Source: Trichopria drosophilae
Taxonomy: Eukaryota > Arthropoda > Insecta > Hymenoptera > Diapriidae
Direction: 5' to 3'
Length of the DNA stretch: 64,000 bases
Assembly (NCBI GenBank): GCA_030407085.1
Contig: CM059584.1
Coordinates: 60,279,501 to 60,343,500, forward strand
Shown: positions 1 to 11,765 of the stretch, in pieces
Numbering within the stretch: position 1 is the first letter of the stretch
How the letters are laid out: each line of letters begins with the position of its first letter
Translations under genes and position numbers: made by a program
Notes under the pieces: model-generated
Seen by the model: the letters and a program-made list of their open reading frames with translations, nothing else
What the model was told of the DNA's origin: nothing
Databases searched by the model: none

Positions 1-1770
1 ACGCTTGTTTACATTCGCGTCCGGTCTCGATTCGAATTAGATCGCTGCGTAATAATTAATATATAATTTCTCTATTTCTTCGGAAGTATTAAAGAGAAAT
101 TAAAGTTCTACGTCGTGGAGACAAAGTTCCAAAAACGTGTTCGGTAGCCATATGGTTTGTGATTGATCCAAATTTACAAGTCGCCTATTCGCTCGCAGTT
201 GTTTGTCTATTCGCTATAAAATGGAGCGCGTTAATCGTTTCCGACACACTCTTCCGAGACAGCAAACAGGATGGAGCCTCTCCGGATGTGGCCGATATCC
301 GAGGGAATAATCCACTCATCGAGCCGCGTTGCGGGTACAAAAAAGGGTCTTGCAAAGCAGAGCGAAAGCTCCCGTAGTACCTGAAGAAGACCCTTTCCGG
401 AGCCCTGATAGGGAACCTAGGATTATTCCTTGCTCCTCGTCGTGCATCGTGTGCTAAGAAAACCAGTGGTGGTGCGAACACTCGGATGCCCCAAGACGCT
501 ACACACCGCCACCTGCAGAATATGAGTCTAATTTTTTGTAAACAAATTTTTCAATTAAATCCAGCATTTTTGATCCGTCATTTTTCATATTCGGAATAAT
601 ATACTTATGTTAAACGCGCTGAAAAGTGTTAAAAATGTAAAATTGATGTAAATCATTCTGGTATTTCTTGCCAGTTCTCTCAGCACCTAGATAATAAGTA
701 TGCCATTTTTCGACAGTAACGTTTAAAAATAAATATCTTTAGATATATAAAGTTAAATAAACACCCGAGAGCAAAATATCTGTTCGTAATTTGGAGACAG
801 AACATATAGGTTAATATGTGAAAATAGAGAAAAAAAGATGACAGATATTCTACTCTCTGCGATACAACCCCGAAAATTAACGTATGATTAGCCTACTATA
901 GGACCATGTAGTTATAATATTCGAAATAACGCTTTGTTTTCAAATTAGAAGCATTTTTTCGTTTTACAATGGCTGAATTTTCATAATTTGTAGTGAAATT
1001 TTTGCAATTTTTCACTGTTAACACTAACCATTACTATTTTTTTAGATCTGGAAAAATTCACACGTATTCTGGAAACAATAGCGTCAAATAATCGATCGTG
1101 TGATTAATTATCATTTTGGAGGGCAATAATTTTAGAAAAGATTAATGAATTTTTAAAAAAGTACAAAATGTCAGGATATGACAAAAACGGAGGGTGATGG
1201 AGAAATTCTATGAATGGATTTGAATTCAGCGCCCAAAATACGTTAGAAAAGTATATCAGCGTCTCGGATTATTAGGAAAAGGCAAATTTTGTTGACCTGT
1301 GTTATTTGAAAATACTAAAGAATTTTAAAAGCTGTCTCGAATAAATGGGATTAACTTTCCTTCAACTACGAACAATACAAAATTCAAAATGCACGTAATA
1401 AGCCCCTGGTGGGTTTCTTTTTTTTTTAATTTAGTCAATTTTTTCGTTTATACATTTGTATCGATTATTTAGTCAACTGAAATAATTGCTAAAATTGTTC
1501 TACTTAGAGCTAAGTCCCACGTTTGGAAATGCTCCCAATATTCATTAAACATTGTAGTAGAGCGAGTGAGTCATTACTATTATTAACCTCATTCATTCGG
1601 GACAGCTTCTCAAATATTTAACATTTTTTAAATAATTGATCTACAGTGACAGTTTTCGATGTCTGGCTCGCAGGTCTCGTTACCGGGATTTTGAACTATC
1701 CATTACTGTAGTAAAGGGGGACTTCAACTTCCACGTTTGGGACTACTAATTTTTGTATTACATAATACAA
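1..1770. other. AT-rich sequence, no supported gene
   Basis: The first 530 bases have a higher GC content than what follows and carry two short overlapping open frames (159-377 on + and 185-481 on -). Neither shows a family motif, signal peptide or conserved domain that I recognise, and they overlap on opposite strands, so neither is called. A spliced exon or UTR cannot be excluded. The rest is AT-rich with scattered stop codons in all frames. Confidence 0.5.
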
Positions 1771-1935
1771 TTTTTGAAAAAAAATAACCTACTGTGATAT
1801 TTTTCAATGTATTCGTATATTTATGTTGGTGAATATTTGTGATTGCTAATATTTTGAAGTATTTAATTTTGTTCTTACTGCGTCGTTGTTGCCGTAAAAT
1901 TATTTTCAAAGCAATAGTTAAATTTCTTGATAAAT
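1771..1935. repeat. Dispersed direct repeat, copy 1
   Basis: Starts with a T5GA8 run followed by TAACCT and AATGTATTCGTA words, and matches 3198-3385 in the same orientation with indels. The similarity covers about 160 bases. It has no coding capacity and its family is not recognised. Confidence 0.6.
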
Positions 1936-3197
1936 TCGTGGCTGCAAAACATCATTAAGCTCTTATTTAATTCTTAATTTATTCGATGTATTAATAGAAA
2001 CATGGAGGTCGATCCTATAAATCATCATACCTTGCAATTCATTAATGACGAAATGAAGATTCAACCGATACTATACGTGTTTTATTCACCAATAGTTATT
2101 TTCGTAACAAGGGCGTAATATGAACTTTTACATCCGCCGGCCACCTACATTTACGAGGATCGGCGAAGCCGACCAATGGTCATCCGGTGATCACCTATCG
2201 GTCCACAAGTTCCTATATTCGTCTTACGAACAATATTTTTCGTCATGCGGGTTGTATAATTCAAATTTAAACCCTGAATTTGGAACTCAAAAAGGCTGAG
2301 GAATTCCTATCTAATTCGTGCATATTCCGTGGGTGTCAAATCGGATATTACTCTCGCAAATTCGGGAGTAATATCGAATTTTACAACCCCGTATGATGAA
2401 AAAATTATTTTTACATTATTAATTAATTTTTTTTAAATGTTGTAACTTGTAAGGTTCATTGTGCTGTGTGTTAATTCACTTGTTACATGTTAAGATCATT
2501 ATGAAATTTATAGTTGCGCAATTTCATAAAGCATCACATTGATTCAAGTAATAAAGAATCAATGCCTCTTTTGTTAGTAGATAAAGTTGGAAGGCGCAAG
2601 TCGTAAAAATGTTGTGTTTTTTACGCCATAATTTAAGGCTCTTTTAAGGTTAAATTGATACCCGAATTCCGATTGTAAGGCTCTTTATTTAAACAAAGAA
2701 ACCCATGGGCCTGCCAACTTTACTGTACACCTGGAAGGACCATACCGAAAAACGGCCAAAAACGATATTTTTTTGGAAAATCTGCGACGATGTGAATTTA
2801 AGGTTCATTTAAAGATCAGTGTATCCGCTGAAACCAAAGTGATATTACCGAATATATTCCAAGGGCGCTAAGGCCCAGATTTCCCTCTTAAGGTCAATTT
2901 ACATATTTATTAAAACGAAGAAGTTGGGAACATTTAAGACTAATTTATGGCTCACACATTATCCAATAAACAAGTTGTCAGGTTACTATTTGCGTTGAAA
3001 GATGGGCATAGCTACTTTAGAGCCAACAGCGCTCCAGTGCCATCAGTCAAGTAGGGTTAACAATTAAAAAGTGATATATAACTTCGTCTAATGCGCCATC
3101 CAGCGTAAGACTACACTAGCTCACAATCGAACGCAGGAGGCGTTAATTTGGACGTGCTCCTCAGATCCCGCCTAATACTACTCTAATGCTCACTTAA
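1936..3197. other. AT-rich sequence, nothing recognised
   Basis: No open frame of note, no recognisable element ends and no RNA gene. A short word shared with copy 2 flanking sequence (AATAAAGAATCA near 2550 and 3430) suggests that the duplicated unit around the two direct repeats was originally longer. Confidence 0.4.
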
Positions 3198-3385
3198 TTT
3201 TTGAAAAAAAATAACCTATTGTGATATGTATTCGTAAATTTATGTTAGTGAAAATTGGTGATTAGTAATCTATTGTACGCTATTTAATTTGGCGTTATTA
3301 ACTTGATGTTTCATTTTTCTTACTGCTTATGTTGCCACAAAATGATTATCAACGCAATTATTAAATTTTGTCATAAAAACTTATA
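3198..3385. repeat. Dispersed direct repeat, copy 2
   Basis: Diverged second copy of 1771-1935, same orientation. It keeps the initial T5GA8 run, TAACCTATTGTGATAT and the later ATTATCAACGCAATTA region, with several indels between. Confidence 0.6.
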
Positions 3386-4149
3386 AGGTTCATTTGAATA
3401 TCATTAATCCTCATCTTGATACAAGTGTAATAAAGAATCAGGACTAACTTGTTTCTTTAATAAGCGCAAAATTATTTTCGACATAAATGGTATAAATGTC
3501 GATGAATCTTAATCTTCAACTTAATCCGGTTTTTGACATATTAATATCGTAAAGATGAACATATATAAATTGTGGGGCATTCCATGCCAACTGCACCTAT
3601 ATAACTGGAGTTTTTTGACCGGTTACATATTTTTTTAGAATGTTCCCTTATTCGATAACAATGTTTAAATATAGCATTTTAGATATTTACAGTTAGTGAG
3701 AGAGTGAAATGTTGAGTATCTGCCCTTACTAATCATTTTCGAAAGCATATAATTTAGGATTAGATTTATTGTACTATTGAACTTATATCAAGACAAATAA
3801 ATCAGTTTATTGTCTGTTTTATTTATTTTAAATTATTCTCTATTTTCAAATATTGGATTCTTAAATTTTAATGTAGCTGATCTAAAATGGCAGATAAATT
3901 TGTAAAAGTCAGAATTTTTGAAAACATTATATCAGATGATTTGTAAAAAATTATGAATTTTAGTTTCTTAAATAAGACTTCGTGCTCAAAATCAGCGTAC
4001 CCAAAAGTACGCCATAAAACCTCTTTCATGATACAATAAATACAAATTGATCCATTAGACGATCTATTTCAATTTCCAAATGTTTATACTCAAAGTTAAC
4101 ATTTTTCAAAAATATGTTGACTTCATTTTTTTTCGCAGTATTAAAAAAT
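3386..4149. other. AT-rich sequence with one transposon-end-like motif
   Basis: No gene seen. At 3574-3592 lies a 19-mer that matches by eye 14 of 19 positions of the terminal repeat of the element at 52627-54610, including GGGCATT and CCAAC. It may be a decayed element end, but no partner end was found. Confidence 0.3.
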
Positions 4150-4588
4150 TACGCATCTGATTGAAAAGTTGTAACTGGAATGTTTGTTTATTCAGATAGG
4201 GGACATCCAACAAAGTGAAGCTGGCACCCACCTCCGAGGGTGGGACGTGGGTCAAATTTGAAATTGGCTACCCCGATCTTTTATTACAGATTCTGATTCT
4301 GCGTCAAAAAATATGGAAATTTTTTTCGGAACATTTTTTAGATTCATGACAAATGTCGTTGTAGTCGACAAAATTAAAAATCCTTAGAAAAATCGCTAAA
4401 GAATTAAAAGTTCTCGAGGGAATACACATCATGTTCTGAAAATTAGAATAGTTTGGATAAATACGTTTAAAAAAATGTTTTCATGAAAATGTTTCTTCTA
4501 CTTTTTGCGTTACCACGGGGACAACGACGTGGACGTATAGTAGTAGAATCATGTCCCCATGTGGTGCATTTATAATGTGAGTCGGCAA
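4150..4588. repeat. Left terminal inverted repeat of the mariner-like element
   Basis: Reverse-complement match to 6180-6593. Shared landmarks in order are TGATTGAAAAGTTGT, GATAGGGGACATCCAA, CCACCTCCGAGGGTGG, ACAGATTCTGATT, and GACAACGACGTGGACGTA. Substitutions and small indels run throughout. Confidence 0.8.
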
Positions 4589-4782
4589 TGCTTAATTTTC
4601 TAACGCTTTCAAACCCATCAAGTGTGCATGTGCTATTGAGCGTATACAGTATGTAAAAGCCGACTTCTCCATAGGTTGCGATATCTCGCGCATTCACGTT
4701 TTATCGCCCAGGTCGACCTTTCTTCCTGGGATCAAAGCTGAAGATCAAACCCGTCCCTATTTAACCTTGAAATGGGATTTCA

Positions 4783-5050
4783 AGATCAAATCAAGGCGAC
4801 TCTGTGGTCACATCTAGGATGACGTAGAAATTACGTTGAAAGCAGATGTCAAGGTCAAATCGAAAATGAGTTACAAAACGATTCTACGACTAAATCTAGG
4901 ATGCCCTTGAAATGACCTTGAAACCCCATGTCAAAGTCAAATCGGAAATGATTTACAAGACGATTCTACAGCCAAATCTGGGATGAACTTGAAATGACCT
5001 TGAAGAACTACTTCAAGTTCAAATGGAAATACCTTTAGACGACCTTCAAG
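4783..5050. repeat. Short tandem array, unit about 82 bp
   Basis: Three diverged units share GTCAAATCG, GATTCTACG/A, AAATCTAGGATG and GACCTTGAA. The GTCAAAT word recurs at about 4854, 4936 and 5017 (spacing 81-82), with an earlier shorter unit from about 4783. The array lies between the left terminal repeat and the transposase, where the N-terminal coding region would be expected. Confidence 0.6.
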
Positions 5051-5415
5051 GTTGATCCCTGGACATCAAAAACTATGAAGCTGTCGACCTGGACGACGAA
5101 AACCTTCGATGCACGTCAGCTAGATCGAACACTAGGAAGCGGTTACAACTCCCGTTTCTAAGATAAAGGGAGATGCTATTGAAAAGTAAGAAATATGATT
5201 GGAAATTACGAGAGATCATAACTATTCCGTAAATATTCTTAATTGGACATTTCCGAATTAAACAGCATTCGCGAATTAAAGAAATGTGAATTATAAATGA
5301 ATTTACCATAAACAGTAGCCACTTGCTTTTCTAGAGAATCTGAATTACAACCGTTTTTATTAAATTCTATTTATTTTGTTTTTTGTAATGTAATAAACTG
5401 TAATAATAAATGCAA

Positions 5416-6159
5416 CAAAGTATCATGCTTACCATATTGCATTAACGCAAGCATTAACACCAGCTGATATGGTAGCACGAGTACGGTTCTGTCAATGGGC
5501 TTTGCGTATGATTCAACGTGATAAACAATTTTTTTAGGTACGTCCTTTTTTCTGATGAAGCTACCTTCCAAAGCACTGGGCATTTAAATAGGCACAACAC
5601 TCATTAATGGTCAGACGTTAATCCTCGCTGACATAGATCTATTGACAATCAACATCGGTGGTCTGCAATGGTCTGGTGTGGTATTGTAAATGGTTACTTA
5701 ATTGGTCCCAACTTCTTTGATCGTATTGTAACTGCTGCAAAATAGTTGCAGTTCCGCAGAAATAATTTGTTTAATTTAATGGAGAACGTGGATCTAGAAA
5801 CCAGACAACGGATGTGGTTCCAACAAGACGGAGCACCCCCACATTTTGCACGCATTGTACGAGATCACTTAAATGACCAATACATCCAGCATCGCTGGAT
5901 TGGATGTGGTGGACCATTTCAATGGCCTCCCCGTTCACCCGATTTAACATCTCTTGATTTTTACTTATGGGAGATGTTGAAAAATTGCGCTTACGCACAA
6001 CGTCCGACGACGCGTGATGATATGAAAGAACGTATACGAACAGCTTGTGCATCAATATTCCGTACTGTGTCATTACAAACAGTGGGCAACTTTCATAAAA
6101 GATTAAACTTGTGTTTACAGGAAAATGGAGGTATTTTTGAACAGCATCTTCGTTGTTAG
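5416..6159 (+). pseudogene. Mariner-like transposase, catalytic domain, broken
   Basis: The catalytic DDE/D domain of a Tc1/mariner-superfamily transposase, which would cut and join transposon ends in the nucleus. Visible blocks are LTPADM..RVRFCQW near 5445-5500, FSDEATFQ with NRHN near 5550-5610, then an uninterrupted stretch from 5746 with WFQQDGAPPHF, WPPRSPDLTSLDFYLW and a C-terminal helix region. Catalytic acids are the D of FSDE, the D of QQDG and the D of SLDF; I count 42 residues between the last two. Stops and a frameshift separate the first two blocks from the third, and no N-terminal helix-turn-helix region is seen upstream, so it cannot make an active enzyme. It is related to, but clearly diverged from, the transposase at 8224-9345. 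Confidence 0.85.
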
Positions 6160-6179
6160 TTCTAAAGGCTAAATTGTGA

Positions 6180-6593
6180 GAGGCAAGGGGACTGACATTA
6201 AAAAAGCACCCCATGGGGGCACGATTCTACTACGTCCACGTCGTTGTCCCCGGGTAACGCTAAAAGTAGAATAAACATTTTCATGAAAAGTTTTTTTAAA
6301 CGTATTTATCCACAGTAGTCCAATTTCCAGAACACGATGTATATTCCTCCAGACATTCTAAATCGGCAAAGATTTTTGTAAGCAAGCACAAATCTAAAAA
6401 ATGTTCTGAACAAAATTTCCATATTTTTCGACGCAAAATCAGAATCTGTAATAAAAGATTGGACAATCAATTCAATTCAATTATGGCCCATGCCCCACCC
6501 TCGGAGGTGGGGGTGGGTACCGAGATTCACATTATTGGATGTCCCCTATCTAAACAAACAAATTTTCCCTTCACAACTTTTCAATCAGATGCG
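6180..6593. repeat. Right terminal inverted repeat of the mariner-like element
   Basis: Reverse-complement partner of 4150-4588. Its inner end contains the CCCCTTGCCTCTCAC word (as reverse complement) that is tandemly amplified at 36224-36385. Confidence 0.8.
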
Positions 6594-7249
6594 AACTTTC
6601 TGAGATATTCTCATCGATAAATTAAAGCTGCCGATTACAGCACCATCTGTCACGCATCGAAAAAATGTTTAGGACAAAACTTTCATATTTTTCGTCATAG
6701 AATCAGAATCTGTAATAAAAAATTGGAGTTTCCATTTAAAAATCACGATATGACCTTCAAATAATCCTCAAATTTGAATTCAAGATCAACGCCAAGATCA
6801 CTGCTAGACGACATCCTTCAAACCCTATAACTTTTGTCTGAAACATTTTTTGATACAACCATCTCTGTCGAAGTTATTTCCATCGATAGATTAAAACGGA
6901 ACACTGTATAAATTGGTTGAGGGGTTCGTGTGGGGACAGTTATGTATAAAAAGTGGCTATTATGGGGACATATGGTTTTTTTTGGGCTGTCCCCGAAAAA
7001 CATAGATAAAAAGTGTATACTTTGAAACCATGATATTTCGGTTTAAATGTATACTTGAATATATGAATATAACATAGAGACTAGTTAAGGCAAAACCTAG
7101 GTCTAAGCAAGGTTTAGTAGAGGTTGGGTTAGGATAGTGTAAGAGGGGGGGGGGGGGATCCGGGGGCCAGGGGACTCATTGTTAATATACGGACATATCC
7201 TCGATATAGCCACTTTGTATAGCTGTCCCCGGAGTGACCCTTACTCGCA
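6594..7249. other. No gene; partial duplicate of inverted-repeat sequence
   Basis: From about 6655 to 6745 the sequence repeats, in the same orientation, the 6393-6470 part of the right terminal repeat (CAGAATCTGTAATAAAA and flanks). After that come AT-rich unique sequence and a G13 run near 7144-7157. Nothing else is recognised. Confidence 0.5.
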
Positions 7250-7520
7250 TATATATACAGGGTGCCCGAAAAGTATGGAAACAGTCCTGTAACATTTGAA
7301 AGAAAATATATGTCGAAAATCGCTGAAACGCGTGAAACGATTTTTAAAAAAAAATTTTTTCTGCGGGGTACCAACCCCCCTGCCCCAAGGGGGCGTGGGG
7401 CACGAGGGTTCTTAGGGAGGAAATATCTTAAATGGCAACATGGGTCGAGTGGGGGCTCATTTGAAAGGTCCTTTCGAGACGGATTCAAAACACTAGGCAT
7501 AGATGGCGCTGAGATCAATT
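7250..7520. repeat. Transposon-end-like repeat, inverted copy at 15487-15586
   Basis: Begins with CAGGGTGCCCGAAAAGTATG, which resembles the terminal repeats of some mariner-type elements. It continues with a GC-rich segment, CCCCAAGGGGGCGTGGGGCACG. About 100 bases (7395-7500) occur again as the reverse complement at 15487-15586. It lies downstream of the C-terminus of the minus-strand transposase at 8224-9345 and could be one end of that element; no matching end was found beyond 9345. Confidence 0.5.
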
Positions 7521-8223
7521 TTTAGCGATCATAATCGACTTTTAAAACTTTTAATCTAGTAAGTTTTGAACAAATAAAGGTTTTGACAATTGCCGAATTA
7601 AGCGAAACCATTTTTCAAAAATATCTAGTTTTACCTGTTTTTGAGGTTAGAAAAAATGTAAGGTGATGAGTGTATTCGTGTTTGGGAGGTCAAAATACAT
7701 CGGATAGCATAAATCCAACAAATTAAGATCATCCGGACGCCATATTGGAACGGCCTTTTTCGATTTTGCAAATGCGCACTCGGCATTCGAAAGTATAGAC
7801 CTTAAGCTTTAAAATGAGCCCTCATTCGTATTTTTTGGTTGTTTTTAATTGTGGGTAGAGCAGTGTTCGGTTTACGTGGAATGTCCCATGTATACATACA
7901 TTTCATTACTTTAAAATTGCTGAAATAAAATGTCGGATCATTTTTCTGAAATGTACTCGGATTTGAATGCAATTTATTAGTTGCAGACTTTCAATAGACG
8001 ATAACGTTTTTGTAATTTGTAGTGGCGTCCTTTGCCTTTGACTATTTTAAAGTTTCCCTATTCTTCCCGCGAGTAGGTGGACGATTTTGAGAATCTTTTT
8101 TTTATTTTATTTAAAAAAAAATTTTTTTTACTTTTTTTTTACATTTAAATACACGCAATTCAACATTTTAATTTTGCTTTATTGAAAAAGCCATGGAATT
8201 ACGGAATCTCAAAGTAATGATTT
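7521..8223. other. No gene; one transposon-end-like motif
   Basis: AT-rich sequence. At 7871-7889, read on the minus strand, is GGGACATTCCACGTAAAC. By eye it matches most positions of the 19-bp termini of the elements at 35045 and 52627, so it may be a relic end of that family. Confidence 0.35.
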
Positions 8224-9345
8224 TTATTTTGTTATGTTTAATATTTCTAGTATTTTATTAAGCTTGTACCAACTACTGAATGAGATGTTAAATTGATGTC
8301 CTTCAGCAACTTGACAATATCCCAATCGTGCATAGAATTCATCTTTTACTTTTTGCAGCGTTTCTTGAGATATCGAATTAGAACATTGAATTATTCTTTC
8401 CTTTAACTCATCAGTGTCTATAGGCTTCGTTTGGTATACCTTGTTCTTCAAAAAAAACCCAGTAAAAATAATCCAGAGGAGTTAGTTCCGGTGACCTTGG
8501 TGGCCAGTCAATCGAATCTCTCCTGCCGATCAAACGCCCGGAGAAAATGTTGTTCAATTGATGGCGTACAATCAAACCAAAATGACACGGAGCACCATCC
8601 TGTTGAAACCAGACATTGTCAAATGCTGTACCAGTAATATTTTGGATTGCTGGTACAACATAGGTATTCAATAAATTTAAGTACGCCACAGCTGTGAAAT
8701 TCTCTTCAACGAAGAAAGGTCCAATAATTTGATTGCACAAAATTCCAGCCCAAACATTGATTTTCTGTGGATGTTGTGTGTGGGTATCTCTCATCCAATG
8801 AGGATTTTCGTCTGACCAATATCGCATATTGTGTCTATTAACTTCTACACTCATTTGAAACATAGCTTCATCGGAGAAGCATATCCAGAGCTTGAAAAAC
8901 TCATTTTCGTCCCACCGTCTCATCATTTCTTCACAAAATTCCAATCTGCGATCGAAATCGTCTTCCGACAGCTCTTGTACAAATTTTATTTCAAATGGAT
9001 GAAACTTATTTTGTCTTAGTATTTCATGGACAGACGATTTGCCGATACCAGTTTGTTGCGCAATCTTCTGAACTGAAGTATGGACCTCCTCAACAACACA
9101 AGCACAGACTGCTAAACTGTTATCTTCGTTTGTAGCCGCTTTTGGTCCCCCCGATTTTGGACGATCTCTAACAGAGCCAGTATCGTGAAATCGAGAAACA
9201 GTTTTACAAGCAGTTGATTTGGATATGGGTAGACGATCAGGATGGGTATCATTAAACTGTTGGGCGACTTGTTCGTAAGATCTTTTTTATCACCACATCC
9301 TCGTAGAATACGGATTTCGATTCTTTCTTTTTCTGTGAAAGACAA
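8224..9345 (-). pseudogene. Mariner/rosa-type (DD41D) transposase, nearly intact
   Basis: A Tc1/mariner-superfamily transposase of about 350 residues. The order on the minus strand is: N-terminal helix-turn-helix region starting SFTEKERIEI at 9345, a second DNA-binding helix region (GIGKSSVHEILR near 9030), then the catalytic domain with CFSDEAMFQM, NVWAGI, WFQQDGAPCHF and WPPRSPELTPLDYF, and a C-terminal tail ending ILNITK. Catalytic acids are the D of FSDE, the D of QQDG and the D of PLDY; I count 41 residues between the last two, the spacing reported for the rosa mariner group. Only two breaks are visible, both +/-1 shifts in homopolymers: an A6 run near 9288 and a T8 run near 8450. The rest is open. 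It is either recently inactivated or affected by sequencing error. A possible element end lies at 7250; the other end is not seen before the LINE tail at 9449. Confidence 0.85.
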
Positions 9346-9448
9346 TTTATATCAAAAGCAAGCAGACAGAATAGAGAATTCAAAAAAAGGAAGAAATTTT
9401 GAGTAAATAGTGATAAAACGAAAAAAAAAATGAAAAAATAAGAAGAAA

Positions 9449-10091
9449 TTATTTATTTATTTATTTGTTGACGGACTGTAAGTCCTTGAATAAAATGTTA
9501 CAATACATAAATACGCAAAATATTGCAAAAAAAATAATACAATAATTAGACGCTGAACAGTTACACGTGTAATAATATAAAAATAATAAAAATTCAAAAT
9601 AAAAAGTACAATAAAATAATGCTAGCATTAACAAGACTAAACAAGTATACAAAATAAAATAAAATTTAAACAGACATAAATGAAAATAAGACGCGATACA
9701 GTGAATACAAAATAATATAAAACGCACCGAATAAACAAAAAACAAAAGATTTAGTCATAATATTGGTACACGATGCGCACATTACGTTTAAAAGTAGCTA
9801 AAGAATTTATCGCACGGGTATTAACATTAAGACTATTCCAGACACGCTTAAGACGAGCGACAGGATAATTAAATGTATAATTCGATCTGCATAAAGATTC
9901 CTGAAGTGTTCTGTGATTACGAAAAGAATAAGGGAGGACACGAGAAGGGAATAATGACGATAAATTAAAAAGTTCTGGTGAGTGTAGAATTCGGAAAACA
10001 GTTAATGCATCAGGCTATCGGTGAATTGAGCTGATAGTAGGAAAATTAAAATTGAGAGCTATGTTGTGATAACTGTGATTGAAACGGGACA
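9449..10091 (-). other. LINE 3' untranslated region and tail
   Basis: Non-coding AT-rich sequence downstream of the C-terminal domain, ending on the minus strand in repeated AAAT units (9449-9470). Open frames inside it are AT-rich noise. Confidence 0.5.
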
Positions 10092-11435
10092 TTAGGTTCC
10101 CTGATTTAAATGACAGATAACGAAGCTCCTTTGCACTCCCTCTAAAAGGTCAATATCCGAAAGCATGTATGGTGACCAGATCGGAGCTGCGTAGACAAGA
10201 TGTGGCAAAACAAGCGCTCGTATGAGATGTGAAATCGTTAAAGGATTTTTAAAGTCTGTGGTAGATCTTCGAATAAAGCCCAGCATCTTTGATGCTTTGG
10301 ATCGTACATTTAATAAATGGTCCTGAAACGTGAATTTATCGGACATACTAACACCAAGATCAGTGATGTAATAAACTCTAAGTAACGGCACGTTAAGTAA
10401 GCAAATAATTATATAAAAAATTGTCAGATCTTCGTGAAAAAGATATAATATTGCACTTAGAAATATTTAAGTTCAAACCGTTCCTCTTAGACCACGCCTT
10501 AACTGAGTTTAGGTCCTTCTGAAGATTTGATGCATTTAAAGATTTGATGCATCTCTCCCTCTTAAATTAAAAATTTTAATGTCATCGGCATAAATCAGGA
10601 ATTTTGAAAACTTTATGACTTGACCAATGTCATTAATAAAAAGGTAGAATAAAATTGGACCCTGATGGGACCCCTGTGGTACACCCGAAGGAACAATACA
10701 AGGATCCGATCTGATGTTTTTTATTCTTACCTTTTGGATTCTACAAGACAAATAGGATTCGATCCATCTCAGAAATGAGCCCGAAAAGCCAAGGTCATTT
10801 AATTTGCATAAAAGCAAGGAATAGTTGACACTATCAAAAGCCTTCGAGAAATGTAAGTAGATAGAATCCACCTGACTATAAGACTCGATTGCTCCAGATA
10901 CAAAATCGGAAAATAATAGCAAATTAGTTATTGTCGATTTGATTTTACAAAAGCCATGTTGGTTCTCTATAATAATATCCCGTAACGCAATCGATAGTTT
11001 GTCTGCTATAATGGCATCAAAAAGTTTCGGAATGAAATTGATAACTACGATGGGACGATAATTGCTTACGTCAGATTTACAGCTTTTTTTCCACATCGGA
11101 GTAATAAACGTTTCTTTCCATTTTATCGGGAAAATGCCACGATCCAGAGATTCTTTAAATAGGTAACTAAGAGGTCTTAATAATGATGACATACAATTTT
11201 TAATAAAAACTGACGGAATCCCATCTGGACCGGAGGAGTAAGAAGATTTAAGTTTTATGATGGCGCTTTCTAATTCGTTTAATGAGATTGTAAAATTTTC
11301 TATGCAGCTAGTGGATGCAGTGCGATGTAGCAAAAGATCAGCATTTGATAATGATGTAAATACTGATCCAAAATAATCATTAAACAAGTTAGCGATGCCA
11401 TTAAGATCTGTAGCGAAATGGTCACGGAAATTCAT
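10092..11435 (-). pseudogene. LINE reverse transcriptase and C-terminal domain
   Basis: Copies the element RNA into DNA at a nicked target (target-primed reverse transcription). The frame from 11435 to 10536 carries the ordered RT blocks: SGPDGIPS, NYRPI, FDAIIADKLS, ENQHGFCK, HFSKAFDSVNY, SGVPQGSHQGPILFYLFIND and the catalytic box IYADDIKIF, where the two aspartates bind metal. After a disrupted stretch near 10430-10535, the tail from 10391 has YYITDLGVSMS, a conserved block of Jockey/CR1-type enzymes, then KASKMLGFIRR and LVLPHLVYA. Stops and shifts lie between 10392 and 10535 and after 10092. The upstream part of ORF2 resumes at 12958 beyond the inserted element. Confidence 0.85.
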
Positions 11436-11544
11436 ACATGAAGGAAGCGAGTTGCAGTTATTGGAATTATTAACCCCTTGAGTGTCGAAACGATTTCCAC
11501 TGTTTTGACCAAAAGTGTGTTGAAAAAATTTCTAATGGACTTTT

Positions 11545-11765
11545 ATGAAACTTGTTACTCGGGGGTTACTGGGGTCGCTGATTACGAATCCGACATCACA
11601 TTTTCAAAATTCATAATGGTGGATCCAATATGGCGGAATAATTTTTCAAAATCGATCGGATTTGTTTGAAACTTGTTACTCGGTGGTTTTCGGTACCGCT
11701 GATTACGAATCTGACCATACTTTTTTAAAATTCAAAATGGCAGATCCAATATGGCGAGGGTTTCC
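11545..11765. repeat. Subterminal repeats, left end, two units of about 121 bp
   Basis: Each unit contains GAAACTTGTTACTCGG, CGCTGATTACGAATC, TTTTCAAAATTCA and GGATCCAATATGGCG; the GATCC words are 121 bases apart (11622 and 11743). They are inverted relative to 12480-12835. Confidence 0.85.

Larger units (their letters stand above)
4150..6593 (+). mobile_element. Decayed mariner-like DNA transposon with long terminal inverted repeats
   Basis: Two inverted copies of about 420 bp (4150-4588 and 6180-6593) bracket a broken transposase in + orientation. The outermost shared bases are CGCATCTGATTG. The left flank has TA next to the end but the right flank has AA, so a TA target duplication is not intact. 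Very long inverted repeats are unusual for mariner elements but are known in some Tc1/mariner lineages. The element is non-functional: the catalytic region has several stops and the N-terminal DNA-binding domain is not visible. Confidence 0.75.

Noticed and set aside
159..481. Host exon at the left end
   Set aside because: Two overlapping opposite frames without recognisable motif; splice signals could not be linked to any continuation.
7120..7140. TTAGG-type telomeric repeat
   Set aside because: Only one or two TTAGG words occur here and at 40480; no array.
9461..9745. Hydrophobic 94-codon minus frame
   Set aside because: Phe/Leu/Tyr-rich translation of the AT-rich LINE 3' UTR.
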